Positions 1 to 11,249 of a DNA stretch of 64,000 nt are shown piece after piece. Within the stretch, counting starts at the first letter, position 1. Every line of letters starts with the position of its first letter. A program made the translations under genes and the position numbers. The notes under the pieces are model-generated. The model made no database searches and was not told where the DNA came from. It saw only the letters and a list, made by a program, of their open reading frames with translations. Source of the DNA: Crambe crambe (Eukaryota > Porifera > Demospongiae > Poecilosclerida > Crambeidae). Location of the stretch: the NCBI GenBank assembly GCA_963924555.1, contig OZ004597.1:4358404-4422403 (forward strand), read 5' to 3'.

Positions 1-1270
1 TTGTTAATTATGTATATGGTGAAAAGTAAGTATGCAAGCTCAACATGGCCTCCAAGGATGATACTATACTAATAATTTACCATCTTCAAAGCACCTGTAT
101 GATTATTTCTTCCTTTAACTTGCAGGAACACAATTTCGGTCAAATCTTACCATGTTGGAGTCTAGATTAAACAAAGTTCTATAGTCTTGACAGCTGGTCA
201 TGCATTAATGTCCAAAATAGAAACGTAATAGGTATCATAATGGAATAAGTAGCTATAAACTTTATTTTCATTGTGCATTGTATGGTACAGCTAGCTATAG
301 CTGTAATCTCTCTCCTCTATAATATATAATGGGTCACATCAGCCAATGTAGCACCTGACATGCACACGCCTCCCAGGGTGCATTCGGCACTAATTACATG
401 ATGTATATGTCATGGAAATAAAATGATCATGGGCAAATAAAGACAACTGTTTTGTTGAAGAAGAATTCAGGCACTACTAGTGCCATGAAAGCCTATTACT
501 GGCATGAAAAACACACATTTATTCAACAGCTCATACGTACAAGCACAGACATGGGACAATAATGATCAATGGATAAAATGAAAGATCAAACACATTAGAA
601 CTAAACTAGATTACTTATGAATGGAACAGGTTTGCGTTAAGGATATGTCCGGCGAAACTATGAGGCTAGTCAAAACTATGTTCAAGCCAAAATGATGTTC
701 TCCTAATATCACTATTGTGAAGCCCCTGGATACCTGTTACTACAAACGTGTTTTCAATATCCAAGAGTCTCTGCTTCCGGTGTTATGCCAGTACAAGGAA
801 ATCCTGTTAGGACGCCATCAGTGCACCGCCCCGGGTTGCTAGCAAATATATCTCGGAAATAAACAGGTTTCGCGCACGCGTGCGGTTCGACTGTACTTCA
901 CTGAAGTTTACTCTCTTGTCGCTGAACTTTTTTGAACCGCACACAGCCATCCCTACTTTCCTTTTTAATATAAAATATTACATGTTGGCTTAATCACTAG
1001 TGTGCATTTCTGCCACCATTTAAGACTCTATTAGTTTGACAATTTGTCAAAGTATGTAGTACTGTAGAGATAGGATATCATCACACTAGTGAGCCTACAA
1101 GAGATACTGAAGTCTTGTTCTTGCTTTAATCTCTTGCATATATGGCATCTATACATGTTAAATAAAACCATAATGAACCCCAGAACACGGCAAACTAATT
1201 CAATGATGATTGTAAGACCCAAAATATCTGTACTTACTGTCTTAATTTGGATTTCAACACAGATATCATA
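1..1270. other. gene-free left edge
   Basis: No convincing exon was recognised on either strand. The short reading frames here have no family resemblance and no splice context. Around 900-955 there is the motif CAGCCATCCCTAC preceded by a T-rich run and a 'TTGAACCGCACAC' stretch, which resembles the ends of the dispersed foldback family described further right. Earlier exons of the DAGLB-like gene could lie upstream of base 1. Confidence 0.5.
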
Positions 1271-2078
1271 TACCGTATGGCCGGAAATTTGATTTGGTGG
1301 ATTGCTCTCATTCAGGAAAAATTAAAACTTGACTGATTTAATATTGGCGGAATGCACATATGTGCGAGCTTCCTTATGCGCTCTCAATTAATCGATCGAT
1401 GCCATCTGAATTCTCTGTTGAAAGGACATCGTATCTACAAAAGTATCTGGACTCTAGGACGATCCAGCTGTTGCTTCATTGTGTCGTCTAGCTACTCCTA
1501 GATCGCGATCGACCTTCTTATTTTCGGATTCGTAATGTTGACAACCTTTACCATACCTATGTAAATAATACGCGATAGAGTAGCATGGGTGGGCAGGGGC
1601 AGTCCCTTCTGGCTAGGAGAATGATTGGGTGCTAATTATCTATTTTCACTTGTTAGTGGATCCTCCAGGTGCCCCTGCTCCTGTCACACTGAGGTCCTGT
1701 AAGCCTACCCCAGTCCTAACGAATCCCTATTATGAATGCCCGTCCGGACAGCAATGAGTCTCACAACTTGTGAACCCTCTCCTGGAGGTGGCACCGTGTG
1801 CACTTTGACCCCCCACTTCTTTGGAAGGGGTGTGGGGTGGGGAAACTTTCGCTCCCTAGCTAGCTGCTGTCTCCTCCAGTTAGTTGCGTGACGAGGTCTT
1901 GAGGCTGTTACGTGCATCCATTAGTGCTGATCCTGCTCCGCCCTGGCCACGCCCTTTGGTCTTACGTTAACGTACCATAAAACTCCATTTACTGTTGCAG
2001 AATTCATTTTGGCGATTGAGTCTTCAACTGCCAAACCACCAAATTAAATTCTCCGCCGATATTTCTGGCCATACGATA
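1271..2078. repeat. TIR element, TACCGTATGGCC family
   Basis: Left end TACCGTATGGCCGGAAAT and right end ATTTCTGGCCATACGATA are imperfect inverted copies, each followed inward by a further matching block (GATTTGGTGG at left, CCACCAAATTAAATT at right). The element is about 0.8 kb, has no recognisable coding capacity and looks like a non-autonomous DNA transposon. Superfamily not assigned. Confidence 0.7.
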
Positions 2079-2488
2079 TAGTATAAAGCCTTGCGGGGAT
2101 TGGGAACATAATAATTTGGGCAGGACAACATTCGTGGTAGTATCACGCAATAATGAGTATCACAGTCATTATGGCTTGGCAGTTCTGCTGAACATGAACA
2201 GGGGGTAAGTCATTTAATTTTTGAGACATAAAACGTTTTAGTGATACTAGGATGCCCGGATGCCTTGTTTCTTCTTTCAATTTCATGCTAAATGATTCAG
2301 CATTTCAGTTAGATACAGAAAGAACGAGGGAAGCAGTAGTTATAGCAGAGAAGACTAAGTTATGAATTGAGCAACAGCTGACAAAGCATTTAAAATGGAG
2401 ATTAAATGTTTCCAGCATTATGGCTTATAAACTACACTGCGGCCCTTTGATCTCGCCCATGCGTGGGATATATAAGACTTATTATACG

Positions 2489-3146
2489 TAGCCTCGTCTC
2501 TTTTTAGTTATGAATGTGGAGGGCCTGGTACGTGAAGTCACGGGGGGATAGAACTGGGGTAGAACCGTCTTAATTGGGCATGGGCAGTGCACGGGAGTAT
2601 TATGACCATGCCCACGCATTTGTGCTACGGACTGGAGCGACTACAGGATCGACCTAAAGGCACCAGGTGTTCAGAAGAACTTCTGCTGTTTCTCTACAAC
2701 AAAAAGACCAATTCGCTATGGCTATACAACCAAGGACTTACTAAAACTCATGAAGAATTCTGAGGCCGATCTATTTATAATCCAGCTAAGCCTAAAATCT
2801 AAACTGCTTGATAGCTTTACTATCTGACGATAGGCAGCTCCGATACTATATAGTGCTAGGCTAGCAAAGCGTAGCAACACTCGAATTCAGTGGCAGCTGA
2901 TGCTCAATGGCTCAACACCTCTTCTTTCTTAGGCCTGGCTGGGCCATGTGCTCGTGTGTGGTCGTAGCACCGTTTCATCATGGTGACGTATGCAATGGGA
3001 ATGCGTTTCCTTGGACACACCCACGCTATGGAGTTTCTATGGTTTGCGATACTTTCGCGTACCAGGCCCTCCACGATCATAATTAAAAAGGAGGGCCTGG
3101 GGACGGTGTAATAGCCTCGTCCCCCCAGGCCCTGGGGACGAGGCTA
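2489..3146. repeat. TIR element with TAGCCTCGT / GGGCCTGG ends
   Basis: The element begins TAGCCTCGTCTC and ends GGGGACGAGGCTA. Inside these ends a block GTGGAGGGCCTGGTACG is inverted near 3056-3075. The right end is itself palindromic, TAGCCTCGTCCCC against GGGGACGAGGCTA. It shares termini and the GGGCCTGG core with the element at 53695-54436, so the two define one dispersed family. No ORF of note. Confidence 0.65.
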
Positions 3147-3234
3147 ATTACACTTGTCAGCGTGAGATATGGGGAGATATTTCACAAGCAGCGAGTGAAA
3201 TATCTCACCATATCTCACAGCTGACAAGTGTAAT
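3147..3234. repeat. 88-bp foldback MITE
   Basis: A near-perfect hairpin. ATTACACTTGTCAGCGTGAG at the left pairs with CTCACAGCTGACAAGTGTAAT at the right, with an inner arm GATATTTCAC / GTGAAATATC and a 9-bp loop. It abuts the previous element directly. Confidence 0.75.
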
Positions 3235-3546
3235 AAGTGATTTATTCTTACAGTGCAGGATATATATCACAACTAACAAATCTAATGAGTGTTTATAACC
3301 ATCATAATTATAAACATACATCTGTAGGAAGCAAAACTTGTAATAGTCACCATGAAGCACTTTAGATAAGCCTAGCAACTTTCCAGGCCTACAAACAATT
3401 AATGCACTTTGACAAACTAGTCTGTGCATACCTTTGAATATGGGGATATATTCAATAGCTTGTCTATGGGGAAAATGTACTAATGGGCGTGGTCTGTAAG
3501 AATAAATGAATATATATATATATTATGTTCTCCCCTCCAAATCCAG

Positions 3547-6500
3547 ACTGATATATATGAAGTTGTAGCTGATGCTAAGGAACTACTTATGAATGATACT
3601 ATCACAGGAAAGATACGTGTTCCACCTCGTGATAAAGTTCCTCTCTTCATACCTGGAAGAATTATTCATATATCATCTTCCAAACCAGAAACAAGGTACA
3701 TCTATTATATTAAAGTAATATGAAGAGCAATGTTAGCAATAAAGCTTCTGTGGAAGATATAAATATTATCACTGGTCACAATTATATGCAAGTGCAAATT
3801 TTAGGGATGCCCTAATCTCTGTATGTTCTGCTGCTGCATATTATTCAAGCAAACCTCACTACATTTTGTGTAGTAGTGTAATAAAGGGATGCAGCTGTAG
3901 AACATATATACAGAACCCTTTTTTTTTTTCTGTGCTCACTTTTTTTTTTCTTTTTTTTTTGATTCAATAGTCCAATATTTATAACACTTTCTAACATTCG
4001 TCAAGTTCATAGCCAGTGAAAATATCTGTGCACTTTTGCTCATGGAAAAATTTTTGCCTGGCCATGCCCACTTTTGCATAACCACACCCATTTTTATAAA
4101 TAATGACTTATACTTAACTAGCTAAGTGCTGCAATTGTTGCTATGAAGTATGAAGATTATGAGTAGATGACTACTTCACAATCCACTAGCCAAGACTTAC
4201 AAGTTGAACTTAAAAATTAATCTCACTCAGGTACTACCGTATAGCGCTCTATTTTCGAGGCACTAATATTTCAAGGATAGCTATTTCTAAATATTTCGCG
4301 GAATAATTTTCAAGGATCATTAAAATTTTAAACCCCACCTACAAAATGAAATAATAATTATAGCGCACACATAGAATTGAATGCTTTGTAGCTCCCCCTG
4401 CTGTCTCACTCCGAGAATTTGCCAGCATAGTGGAGGTTCTACTGCTCTTCTTCCTATTTCAGCCTTTTTGTGTATGGCCCTCTGGTGGTAGATCCCTGCT
4501 TCAAAACGGTAGAGACTTTCGAGTTTGCTGCTTCAATAGAAGAGGACAAACTGTCGGTGACATTGTACCACAAAGATCTGATAGTGGAAGATTTGTAGGT
4601 TGCTTTGAAGGATTTTTAGAGCTAAAATAATGACAGATGACAGCTGCACTGTACTACAGTTTACGCATTGCACATGCGTGTACATAGACACATGGCTACT
4701 TAGGCAAAATTATTCAAGGACACAATTTTCGTTTTTTTTTTGAGCAAAATCCACGAAAAAATCTCGAAAATAAAGCACCTTGAAAAACGCTATACAGTAC
4801 TACTTTAGAGTCTCAGTAGGGCTAGCATAAGGCTAAAACTGACCTGTTCTGGACAAAAATACCAATAGGCTTTGCTTGACTCATTCTAGTTCTTTCTCTC
4901 ACTCCGATCAATTGAGTGTACTAGTGAACAATACTCACATGCACGCATGCACTTGCACTTAAAAAATTTTTTGAAAAGGGGGTTGATCGAGTCCCCCGAG
5001 CCACCCCTGGCTACAGGCCTGAAATTTAAAGTACTAGCATTCCTTTTTTTTTTTAACGACTGAGGACTCTAGAACTGTGAAGAAACTCAACCATGCACTG
5101 GCAGAGGAACGGGGGGCCACAGGGGCACCCCTTTCAAACAGGGGGCAGGGACCCCTTATGTTCAGCTTATTATTAATTGCATAATTGCCACAGCAGAACG
5201 CTCTTTTTCTTTTCTTCATCAAATTAAAACTTATTTCAGAAGCACTAGGACTGAATGTCAATTGAACAACTTGTTAGCTATTCGCTATAGCTACATACAC
5301 GAAGAATTAACAGATGTTTGTATTGTTAACCAATGAAGAATAATTACTCTATCGATAGCATGTGGAGCACTAGCAATTCTTCTCTGCTATGTGGATGTGT
5401 GCAGGAGGGTATAGCATGTTCATATGTGTAACAGTTAGCTTGTCTACTTGCACTAAGTTAAACTATAACATCTCACATAACCGTGTGTTACTTCATTATG
5501 AATGGAAAAGAAATTTTTCAGCTGATGTTGAGCTACACAGCAAAAGTAAGTAGTGATAGCTCTCTGCATACAGACAAATACAAAAGTGCCACTTAGACTT
5601 TAAAAAGGTATAAATCCACTCCAAATTCTACTAGCTATGATCTTTTCTACTTGTTAATCCCCTAAAGAGCCAAAGAAAATGGAGGTATTACGGAGCACAG
5701 CAGTCAACTAATTTAATTATTGGAAGCAATTTTTTTTCTTCGATAATACGCATGTGCATGTATTTGAAATTACTCAGCTTAACAATGCTGCTCTAGATAT
5801 GTGCATGTTAGATCATAGACTACTATATCAACTCCGGGATTTTAGATTCACTAATCCATTTACTGTTTCAGATTCACCTGTTAGCTAGATTTCAAGAATG
5901 ATAATCAAAAATGATACAAGACTGAACTAAGGAAAAGATGATACAAATAATATTTTATTACAGAAGCTTCTAGCTAGAAGCAGTGCATGAATTTACAGGT
6001 GCATGATTGTGGTTGCATTGTGTTTTGACAAGTGTTTGCTGAGAGAGTTAGAACACCTCCTGGTCGATCCCTCCCACTAGCTACAGTATAGGTTGGCTTG
6101 CTAAGAGAATCTTGAGGTACTTGAAAGGAATCAGCAATTTTGGTCTACAGTACAATGTTGATTCACCTGATTGTGTTGGATATTCCGGGATGTTGGAGCT
6201 GGAAGAGCAGCAAATGATCCTGTGTTGCTCTATACACTGCAGAAACAGAATATGTGGCTCTGACTGCAGCAGCCCAGGAAGCTATTTGGCTCCAAAAACT
6301 CATCAGTGATCTGGTGAATAAGAACATCAAGAAACCATTATCTTGGAAGATAATCAATCTGCCATGTGTCTAGCTAAGTATCAGCAAGTACATGGAGCAC
6401 ATTGAGATAAAGTATTTGTGACCAAGTGGAAGCTGGAAGGATCCATCACTGTCTATGGTAGATGATATGCTAACCAAAGGCCTGCATATTCTGTGATTGC

Positions 6501-8491
6501 CAACTAGCAGGCATCGTAGAAAGTTCTTGCAAAGAGTGAGGAGTGTTGGTGAACATGCACTCTCACTCAATCGCTCATGCCAAACTTGTGCAGCATTTTC
6601 TCAGTATATAAAGGTTGACCAATTCATATGCTTCCAGTGCTTTGATTTTGAGAGAAGCGATGAAGTTTCTGGAAGGCCTTAGTGGATCAGTTTCAAAGGA
6701 ATACATGGGCAAATAAGCAGCTGAAGTGGAAGCTGTTCTCTCTAAGGTTGACTGATGGCAGATCAAGAACGCACTTTCTGTGATAGATGAGCCTGTTAAA
6801 GAGGAAGACCATGTATTATATCTCCTTACCAGCCTGCCAGAGTGCTACAATGTGTTAGTAACTGCCCTCAAAGCTAGCACTGAAGTCCAACATTTCTTAC
6901 ATAGAGAGCATATGCCCAAAAATTCAAAGACTACTCACATCTAGTTTACTACAATGCCGTGCTTCAAAGGGGGTGATGCCTTCCAGAGCTTTGGTTGGAC
7001 TCCTATTTCAAAGATACCATACAGTGGGATTTTTTTGGAGATAAAATATTTTGTTAATCATCAAAGGAAAATACAGATGAAGAATTACAGTAGTCTTTAA
7101 TTCGGTACGTACGATATGATTATTTTAGCGCATGTGCCATGGACTTTGCTTCACAGCTGCTGAATCTCCATTTTCACTTGGCTTGCATGCTATTTTTGGC
7201 CTTCATTTCTTCAGGTATAGCCCTCTTCGCGATCGTGGCAACTTCTTAATTGATGGAATCTAGCTAGCTAAGACGAAAGTGGACCAGAAGGTTAGGTAAG
7301 TTACGTATAGTGCCATACACTGCGTAGTTGAATGTACAAACGTCTAAACGGCCGTACAGTGGCTTCATTTGGAAAAAAATTCAATAGAAAATTTTTTGAT
7401 AGACTGATTACTGAAATTACCGAATTTTTATCCCCACCGAAATTATCCCACTGTACGGTAACTGCTGTTGATGATGCAACTTTGAATCGGCTAACATTGT
7501 GCATACACCTTCACTATATTATATTGAAATCCATTTTAAGACATACGTACACCCACACATGAGTGTAATAATCAACAAGTATTCACCACCACAAAGGGAT
7601 TTGATTCCGCACACATCGCTATGTATTAGCTCTTGAGGCTGCTCTACTTTTGACGTCCTCGGTTGGAATCGTAGTCTGATTCACAAAAGTCAAGATCTAG
7701 ACCATTCACCATGTTTTCTTTTGCCAGTAACTGCAGATTCCATACAATCGATGATGCCAAATGTCAAACTTGTGAATTGAGTGGATTTTTTGCGTTGCTC
7801 CATCATAGTCAAAGGCTTCCTTTTCTGTGTCCATTAGCAACAAGCCTTGACTTGGCATCCTCATACTTTGACTCAGTAAATGTAGTCACCTTGGCAGCAG
7901 AGGTCATGCTGAGCAAATTATATGCTAAATCAGGCACAGATAGTACATCATGGAGGGTACACTCTTGAATTTTGTCGTGTGGTTCTCAAAATCACGTTAC
8001 CTCGCCCTGCTGTTTGAAGAGTGTGTCCGTCACAGAGGGTTACTCTCAATGACTAACCATAAAAGAGAGGACAAAGCGCCATCCTACATCCTTCATTCCT
8101 AACCTTGTTTTCTTACTTTATTGAGCAATGGTCATCCCTACATTAAAAAAATTTTTTTTTTTTTCGTTTCACATAAATGTTTTTTTCCCCTTATATGTAT
8201 TGTATGATGTGCATGTGGGTAGAAGTACAGCATGTGTGTAATGAATTGATGTAGCTCCTAAAATTTTTTAAAAATTCCATCAGTATGATGTACTTGCTTC
8301 ATGCCATCCATTATATCATTTGTAGATGTTGTGGACTTTTTAAGGTGAAATCTCTGCAAGCACACTGGATTATCCAATCAGAACTGGCAGAGCTCATTGT
8401 TGAAAATGGAATACTGCACTCGCACTTACCTTTTGTTATTTTAAAACAACTTATAGACTTTCAGGAACAGAGGAAGAAATTTAAATCATAG
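3547..8491 (+). CDS. DAGLB-like diacylglycerol lipase, last two exons (3547..3695, 8326..8491)
   Basis: Predicted C-terminal end of an sn-1-specific diacylglycerol lipase, the membrane lipase family that makes 2-arachidonoylglycerol. Exon 3547-3695 follows a TCCAG acceptor and ends at AG|GTACAT in phase 2. Exon 8326-8491 follows TTTGTAG and restores the frame with one base (AG+A = Arg). Joined, they read PLFIPGRIIHI, then a Cys-Cys pair, then LHSHLPFVILKQL, and stop at TAG 8489-8491. The 'PPGRIIHL ... CC ... M-DHMP-ILM-AL' order is what I know from the C-terminus of DAGLB/DAGLA. The catalytic Ser/Asp/His part is not in these exons and no upstream exon was found, so the gene is partial here. 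The 4.6-kb intron contains MITEs and copia debris. The family call rests on two short blocks. Confidence 0.65.
4235..4799. repeat. TIR element, TACCGTATAGCG family
   Basis: Left end TACCGTATAGCGCTCTATTT and right end CTTGAAAAACGCTATACAGTA are inverted copies. Inner blocks 'TTTTCGAGG' and 'CTCGAAAATAAAG' also match in inverse orientation. About 565 bp, inside the last DAGLB-like intron. A 66-codon open frame inside (4430-4630) has no support as a gene. Confidence 0.7.
6080..6490 (+). pseudogene. Ty1/copia RNase H fragment, broken
   Basis: Pieces in several frames match the copia RNase H end. They are LRYLKGISNFGLQYNVDS, CVGYS, then after frameshifts ETEYVALTAAAQEAIWLQKL, and finally a DDMLTKGL-like tail near 6460-6480. 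In intact copia these are consecutive in one frame (LRYLKGT..., ADWAGD..., AEAEYVAL..., DMLTKGL). Here there are at least three frame changes and an internal deletion. This is a fossil of the 3' part of a copia pol gene. Confidence 0.75.
6770..6950 (+). pseudogene. Ty1/copia gag (UBN2-type) fragment
   Basis: The frame starting near 6771 reads LSVIDEPVKEEDHVLYLLTS, then LPECYNVLVTALKAS. This is the conserved 'D..vlyLL.SLP.sy..lvtaLea' core of copia-type gag. It lies 3' of the RNase H fragment on the same strand, the reverse of the gag-pol order in one copy, so two copies or a rearranged copy are present. The upstream and downstream frame is interrupted. Confidence 0.7.
7014..7460. repeat. TIR element, TACCRTACAGTGGGAT family
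   Basis: Left end TACCATACAGTGGGATTTTT and right end ATAATTTCGGTGGGGAT inverted to ATCCCACTGTACGGTA. The left arm continues TTTGGAGATAAAATATTTTG. A related left arm, TACCGTACAGCAGG with the same GGAGATAAAATATTTCG continuation, recurs at about 55288-55390, so this is a dispersed family. Confidence 0.65.
7600..7975 (-). pseudogene. Ty1/copia protease/GAG-pre-integrase fragment, antisense to the copia pieces above
   Basis: On the minus strand the sequence reads CTLHDVLYVPDLAYNLLSMT then SAAKVTTFTESKYEDAKSRL. This is the conserved 'l.dVLyVPdLa.NLlSvs' segment preceding the GAG-pre-integrase domain of copia polyproteins. A second piece, LAKENMVNGLDLDF, lies near 7690-7730 after a stop. The orientation opposes the RNase H and gag fragments at 6.1-6.9 kb, so at least two copia insertions contributed. 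Confidence 0.7.
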
Positions 8492-8752
8492 CTTGTGTGT
8501 TCTAATCATGATAATTATTGTTTATGGTGCACTGAATGCATTAACGGTGAGGGAGTGTGAATAAAGTCTCTCAATAATATTATTACAGGATGTCAGCATC
8601 TTGGTACATATGCAGGAAAAAAAATAGATGAGAAAGATGAGAGATGGATGCAAGAAGCCAAGGAGTGATTCCCAGTAAGGACTGGTATACCATGTATAGC
8701 TACAATCATTACAACCAAATACAGACCTTTGAAAATATGCACTTGGTACTAG

Positions 8753-8941
8753 CATAGATCATTCCACTTGCCTGCATTAAAAGACTCATATTTGGGTATG
8801 AAGTGTGCAGCCATTGATCCTGATGATTTCCTTGAGTTTCTTGCACCTTCTTGTTCTCTGCCTGAACTTAAGCCTCTTTTCCAGTTGATCATCCCTGAGG
8901 AGCTTTTTTTTGGCAAGGGAATGCACAGGCACATGGCATGA
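8753..8941 (+). other. unassigned coding-like segment
   Basis: A 62-codon stretch is open from 8753 to the TGA at 8939-8941. It reads ... LKDSYLGMKCAAIDPDDFLE ... LPELKPLFQLIIPEELFFGK ... It has balanced, protein-like composition, and a possible AG acceptor (CATAG) lies at its start. I do not recognise the family. It could be an exon of an unrelated gene, an alternative 3' exon of the DAGLB-like gene, or transposon-derived. Confidence 0.25.
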
Positions 8942-9326
8942 AGGAATAACTACTTGAATTGAAAATGAATTGGGGTTACTAAAGTATCCTCATCCACTGT
9001 ACTTTGCATGGATACTAATAGCCCATTTTTGTGATTAAATTGAGGTTGAAAGGGTCATTCCAGTAGTCCAGTCCAGTCCACTGAATAGAGACTACCAAGG
9101 GGATGCAGGTAATTCCTCCATATTAAAGCTTTCAGTCCCCCCCCCCCCCATCTCTGTGTATACATACATGGTCCACCGTCATATTTGTCCCCCCTCGCTC
9201 TCACTTTGGTTGTCTGGGAATCATTCGTATCATTCACCTTCTCCGGTGAGATTTTCGAGGCTCTAAAGTTGAGCATGCGCGAGAATGCACACTCAGCATT
9301 TTGCAAGATTCCCTAAAACCTCTGTA

Positions 9327-9491
9327 CAGAGGTTTTCAGGTTGGTTGACCAGTAGAATTTGCGCATGTGCAAGATAAATTCAAGCGAGCAAGATATACTG
9401 TCATACAAATGCAATATTCTTAATTTTAGCGAGCACGAATTTAATTATGCACCGTTGGCAAATTTTGTGTCAACCAACCTGAAAACCTCTG
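9327..9491. repeat. foldback MITE A (CAGAGGTTTTCAGG)
   Basis: Inverted ends CAGAGGTTTTCAGGTTGGTTG and CAACCAACCTGAAAACCTCTG are flanked by TA on both sides (9325-9326 and 9492-9493). This is a 165-bp MITE with a TA target duplication, as expected of a Tc1/mariner-type derivative. A broken right end (AAAACCTCTG) of another copy lies immediately to its left. Confidence 0.8.
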
Positions 9492-9493
9492 TA

Positions 9494-9794
9494 CACCGAT
9501 TTGCAGGTCGGTTGTCACAAAAAGGTCGTCAATTTACAGTGGATTGCAGGTTGCTTGACACTAGTACGTACTTCAGCCAGCAAGGTCACATGGACCAATC
9601 AGATTCATGCTGACATCATTGCCTGCAAATCTGATTTGTCCATGTGACCTCGGTGTCTAAAGTACTAGTGTCAAGCAACCTGCAATCCACTGTACACGCA
9701 TGCGTGTTGAATTCTATTGGTTTTGAATTGAGATGAACACGCATGCGTGAAATTTGACGACCCTTTTTTGTGACAACCGACCTGCAAATCGGTG
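9494..9794. repeat. foldback MITE B (CACCGATTTGCAGG), split by MITE C1
   Basis: Ends CACCGATTTGCAGGTCGGTT and AACCGACCTGCAAATCGGTG are inverted, with TA at 9492-9493 and 9795-9796. The arms continue as TTGTGACAACC / AAAAGGTCGTCAAATT. The element is interrupted at 9537-9692 by a copy of MITE C with its own TA duplication, so B is older than C1. Confidence 0.8.
9537..9692. repeat. foldback MITE C copy 1 (CAGTGGATTGCAGG)
   Basis: A 156-bp palindromic MITE with ends CAGTGGATTGCAGGTTGC and GCAACCTGCAATCCACTG, arms continuing TTGACACTAGTAC, and TA duplicated at 9535-9536 and 9693-9694. It is nested inside MITE B. Other copies lie at 10897-11048, 13590-13716, 37484-37612 and 37622-37772. Confidence 0.85.
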
Positions 9795-9801
9795 TACAAA
9801 C

Positions 9802-10894
9802 CATAGATATAAGAGGTTTTACGGGATTGGAAACGCCCAATGAACTGCACAACCGTGGCGCGTTGACAGATGCGCACGCGCATGCAGCATTAATTATATT
9901 AATCGTTGTGAAAAGAGATCAATATTCACTCCTTTCAAGTGATATTCTGCCCCTACAGCTCACAGAATAGTACAAGTAAGCTAAGGGGAAGGTATTGAAG
10001 AAGTGAAGAGTCAGAGAGTTGAAGTTGGAGAGTCTGAGGAAGGAAGTTATTAATTATTCATAACTTTTTTCCTTGTAATTATAACTATGAGTACCTATCA
10101 TTGCTCATCATACATTAATTTTATGTGATTGATTTGAAAGAAAGGCCAGAATGACTTTTGGTATTAAAATTAGACATAAATTCATTATTATTATAGCTAG
10201 ATAATTTTGCCCCAAAGTTATCCGCCAGTTTCTGCTCAGTTCTCCCTCATCAACATTATTGCAATACTTCCAGCTTTTGGCTGTTGGGTTTTGACACCAT
10301 CCACCTCAAGAATTCGGCTCAGTCAGCTGTCCTGTGGACCCTATGGATATTAGGGGGGAAATATAGTAAGCTTGTCATCTCCATAGGATGACTATTGTAT
10401 AGAAAACGAATGCACCAATTCCATTTACTGTTCTATCCTTTCCCTGAAATAACTAATACAGTTTCAATATTGTTAATCTATTTCTTGGGAGAGGGATTAC
10501 AGTTTTAACACCACTTGCAAATGCTAGAGACAATATATGTCAGCTAATACAAAAACCAACATTACTATTCCATGTAGCTAAAGTTTACATGCCTTTTGAT
10601 CAGAAAATGGGCAACAGCAATTGATTCCATCAAGCGTGAGAGGGATTACAGTCCCATTAACCACTACAGTAGTATTTGTAGGAATAAACTTGAAAATCTG
10701 AGCTGAAATTTATTTCATACAGTAAATCTATGCCCTAGTGTATTATAGTATCATTGGCATAAGTCTTACCTCACGGATCTTGTCAGAACAGCAACTTTGA
10801 CAAAAGTGCTATGCCATTCAGCTGTCAACGCGCCTAGCTCGGTTGTTAGTTGCTAACGAGAGCACGTGATCCGTTTCCAATCCCGTAAACCTCG
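9802..10894. mobile_element. P-superfamily-like element, 1.1 kb, non-autonomous
   Basis: The left end CATAGATATAAGAGGTTTTA is followed by the core ACGGGATTGGAAACG. The right end carries the inverse core CGTTTCCAATCCCGT and then AAACCTCG, with the last ten or so bases of the repeat missing. The 7-bp duplication TACAAAC is present at 9795-9801 and 11049-11055, but the right copy is split off by MITE C2, which landed in its TA. No transposase ORF was found. The P assignment is by shared core with the coding element at 13949-20306. Confidence 0.65.
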
Positions 10895-10896
10895 TA

Positions 10897-11048
10897 CAGT
10901 GGATTGCAGGTTGCTTGACACTAGTACTTCAGCCACCGAGGTCACATGGACCAATCAGATTTGCAGGTAATGATGTCAGCATGAATCTGATTGGTCCATG
11001 TGATCTTGCTGGCTGAAGTACTAGTGTCAAGCAACCTGCAATCCACTG
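10897..11048. repeat. foldback MITE C copy 2
   Basis: A 152-bp palindrome with ends CAGTGGATTGCAGG and CCTGCAATCCACTG, flanked by TA at 10895-10896 and 11049-11050. It inserted into the TA of the right-hand target duplication of the P-like element 9802-10894, so it is younger than that element. Confidence 0.85.
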
Positions 11049-11249
11049 TACAAACGAAACGTCCAATGCAGTTTGGCCAGACTCTTTCTTTCCCCCCGCC
11101 CCCAAGAAAAAGAGTCTGGCCCGCGAGACTATCTTGTAGCCTTATAGTTTCCGTAGCTTATAGCATGTAGCCCCACCCACGGTTTTCTGTAGATTTAAAG
11201 TCACGTGATCTGACCAATCAAATCCATGTTTAAATTTTTTTTTCTATTT

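Noticed and set aside
4430-4630. 66-codon frame
   Set aside because: It lies wholly within a terminal-inverted-repeat element and has no recognised family.
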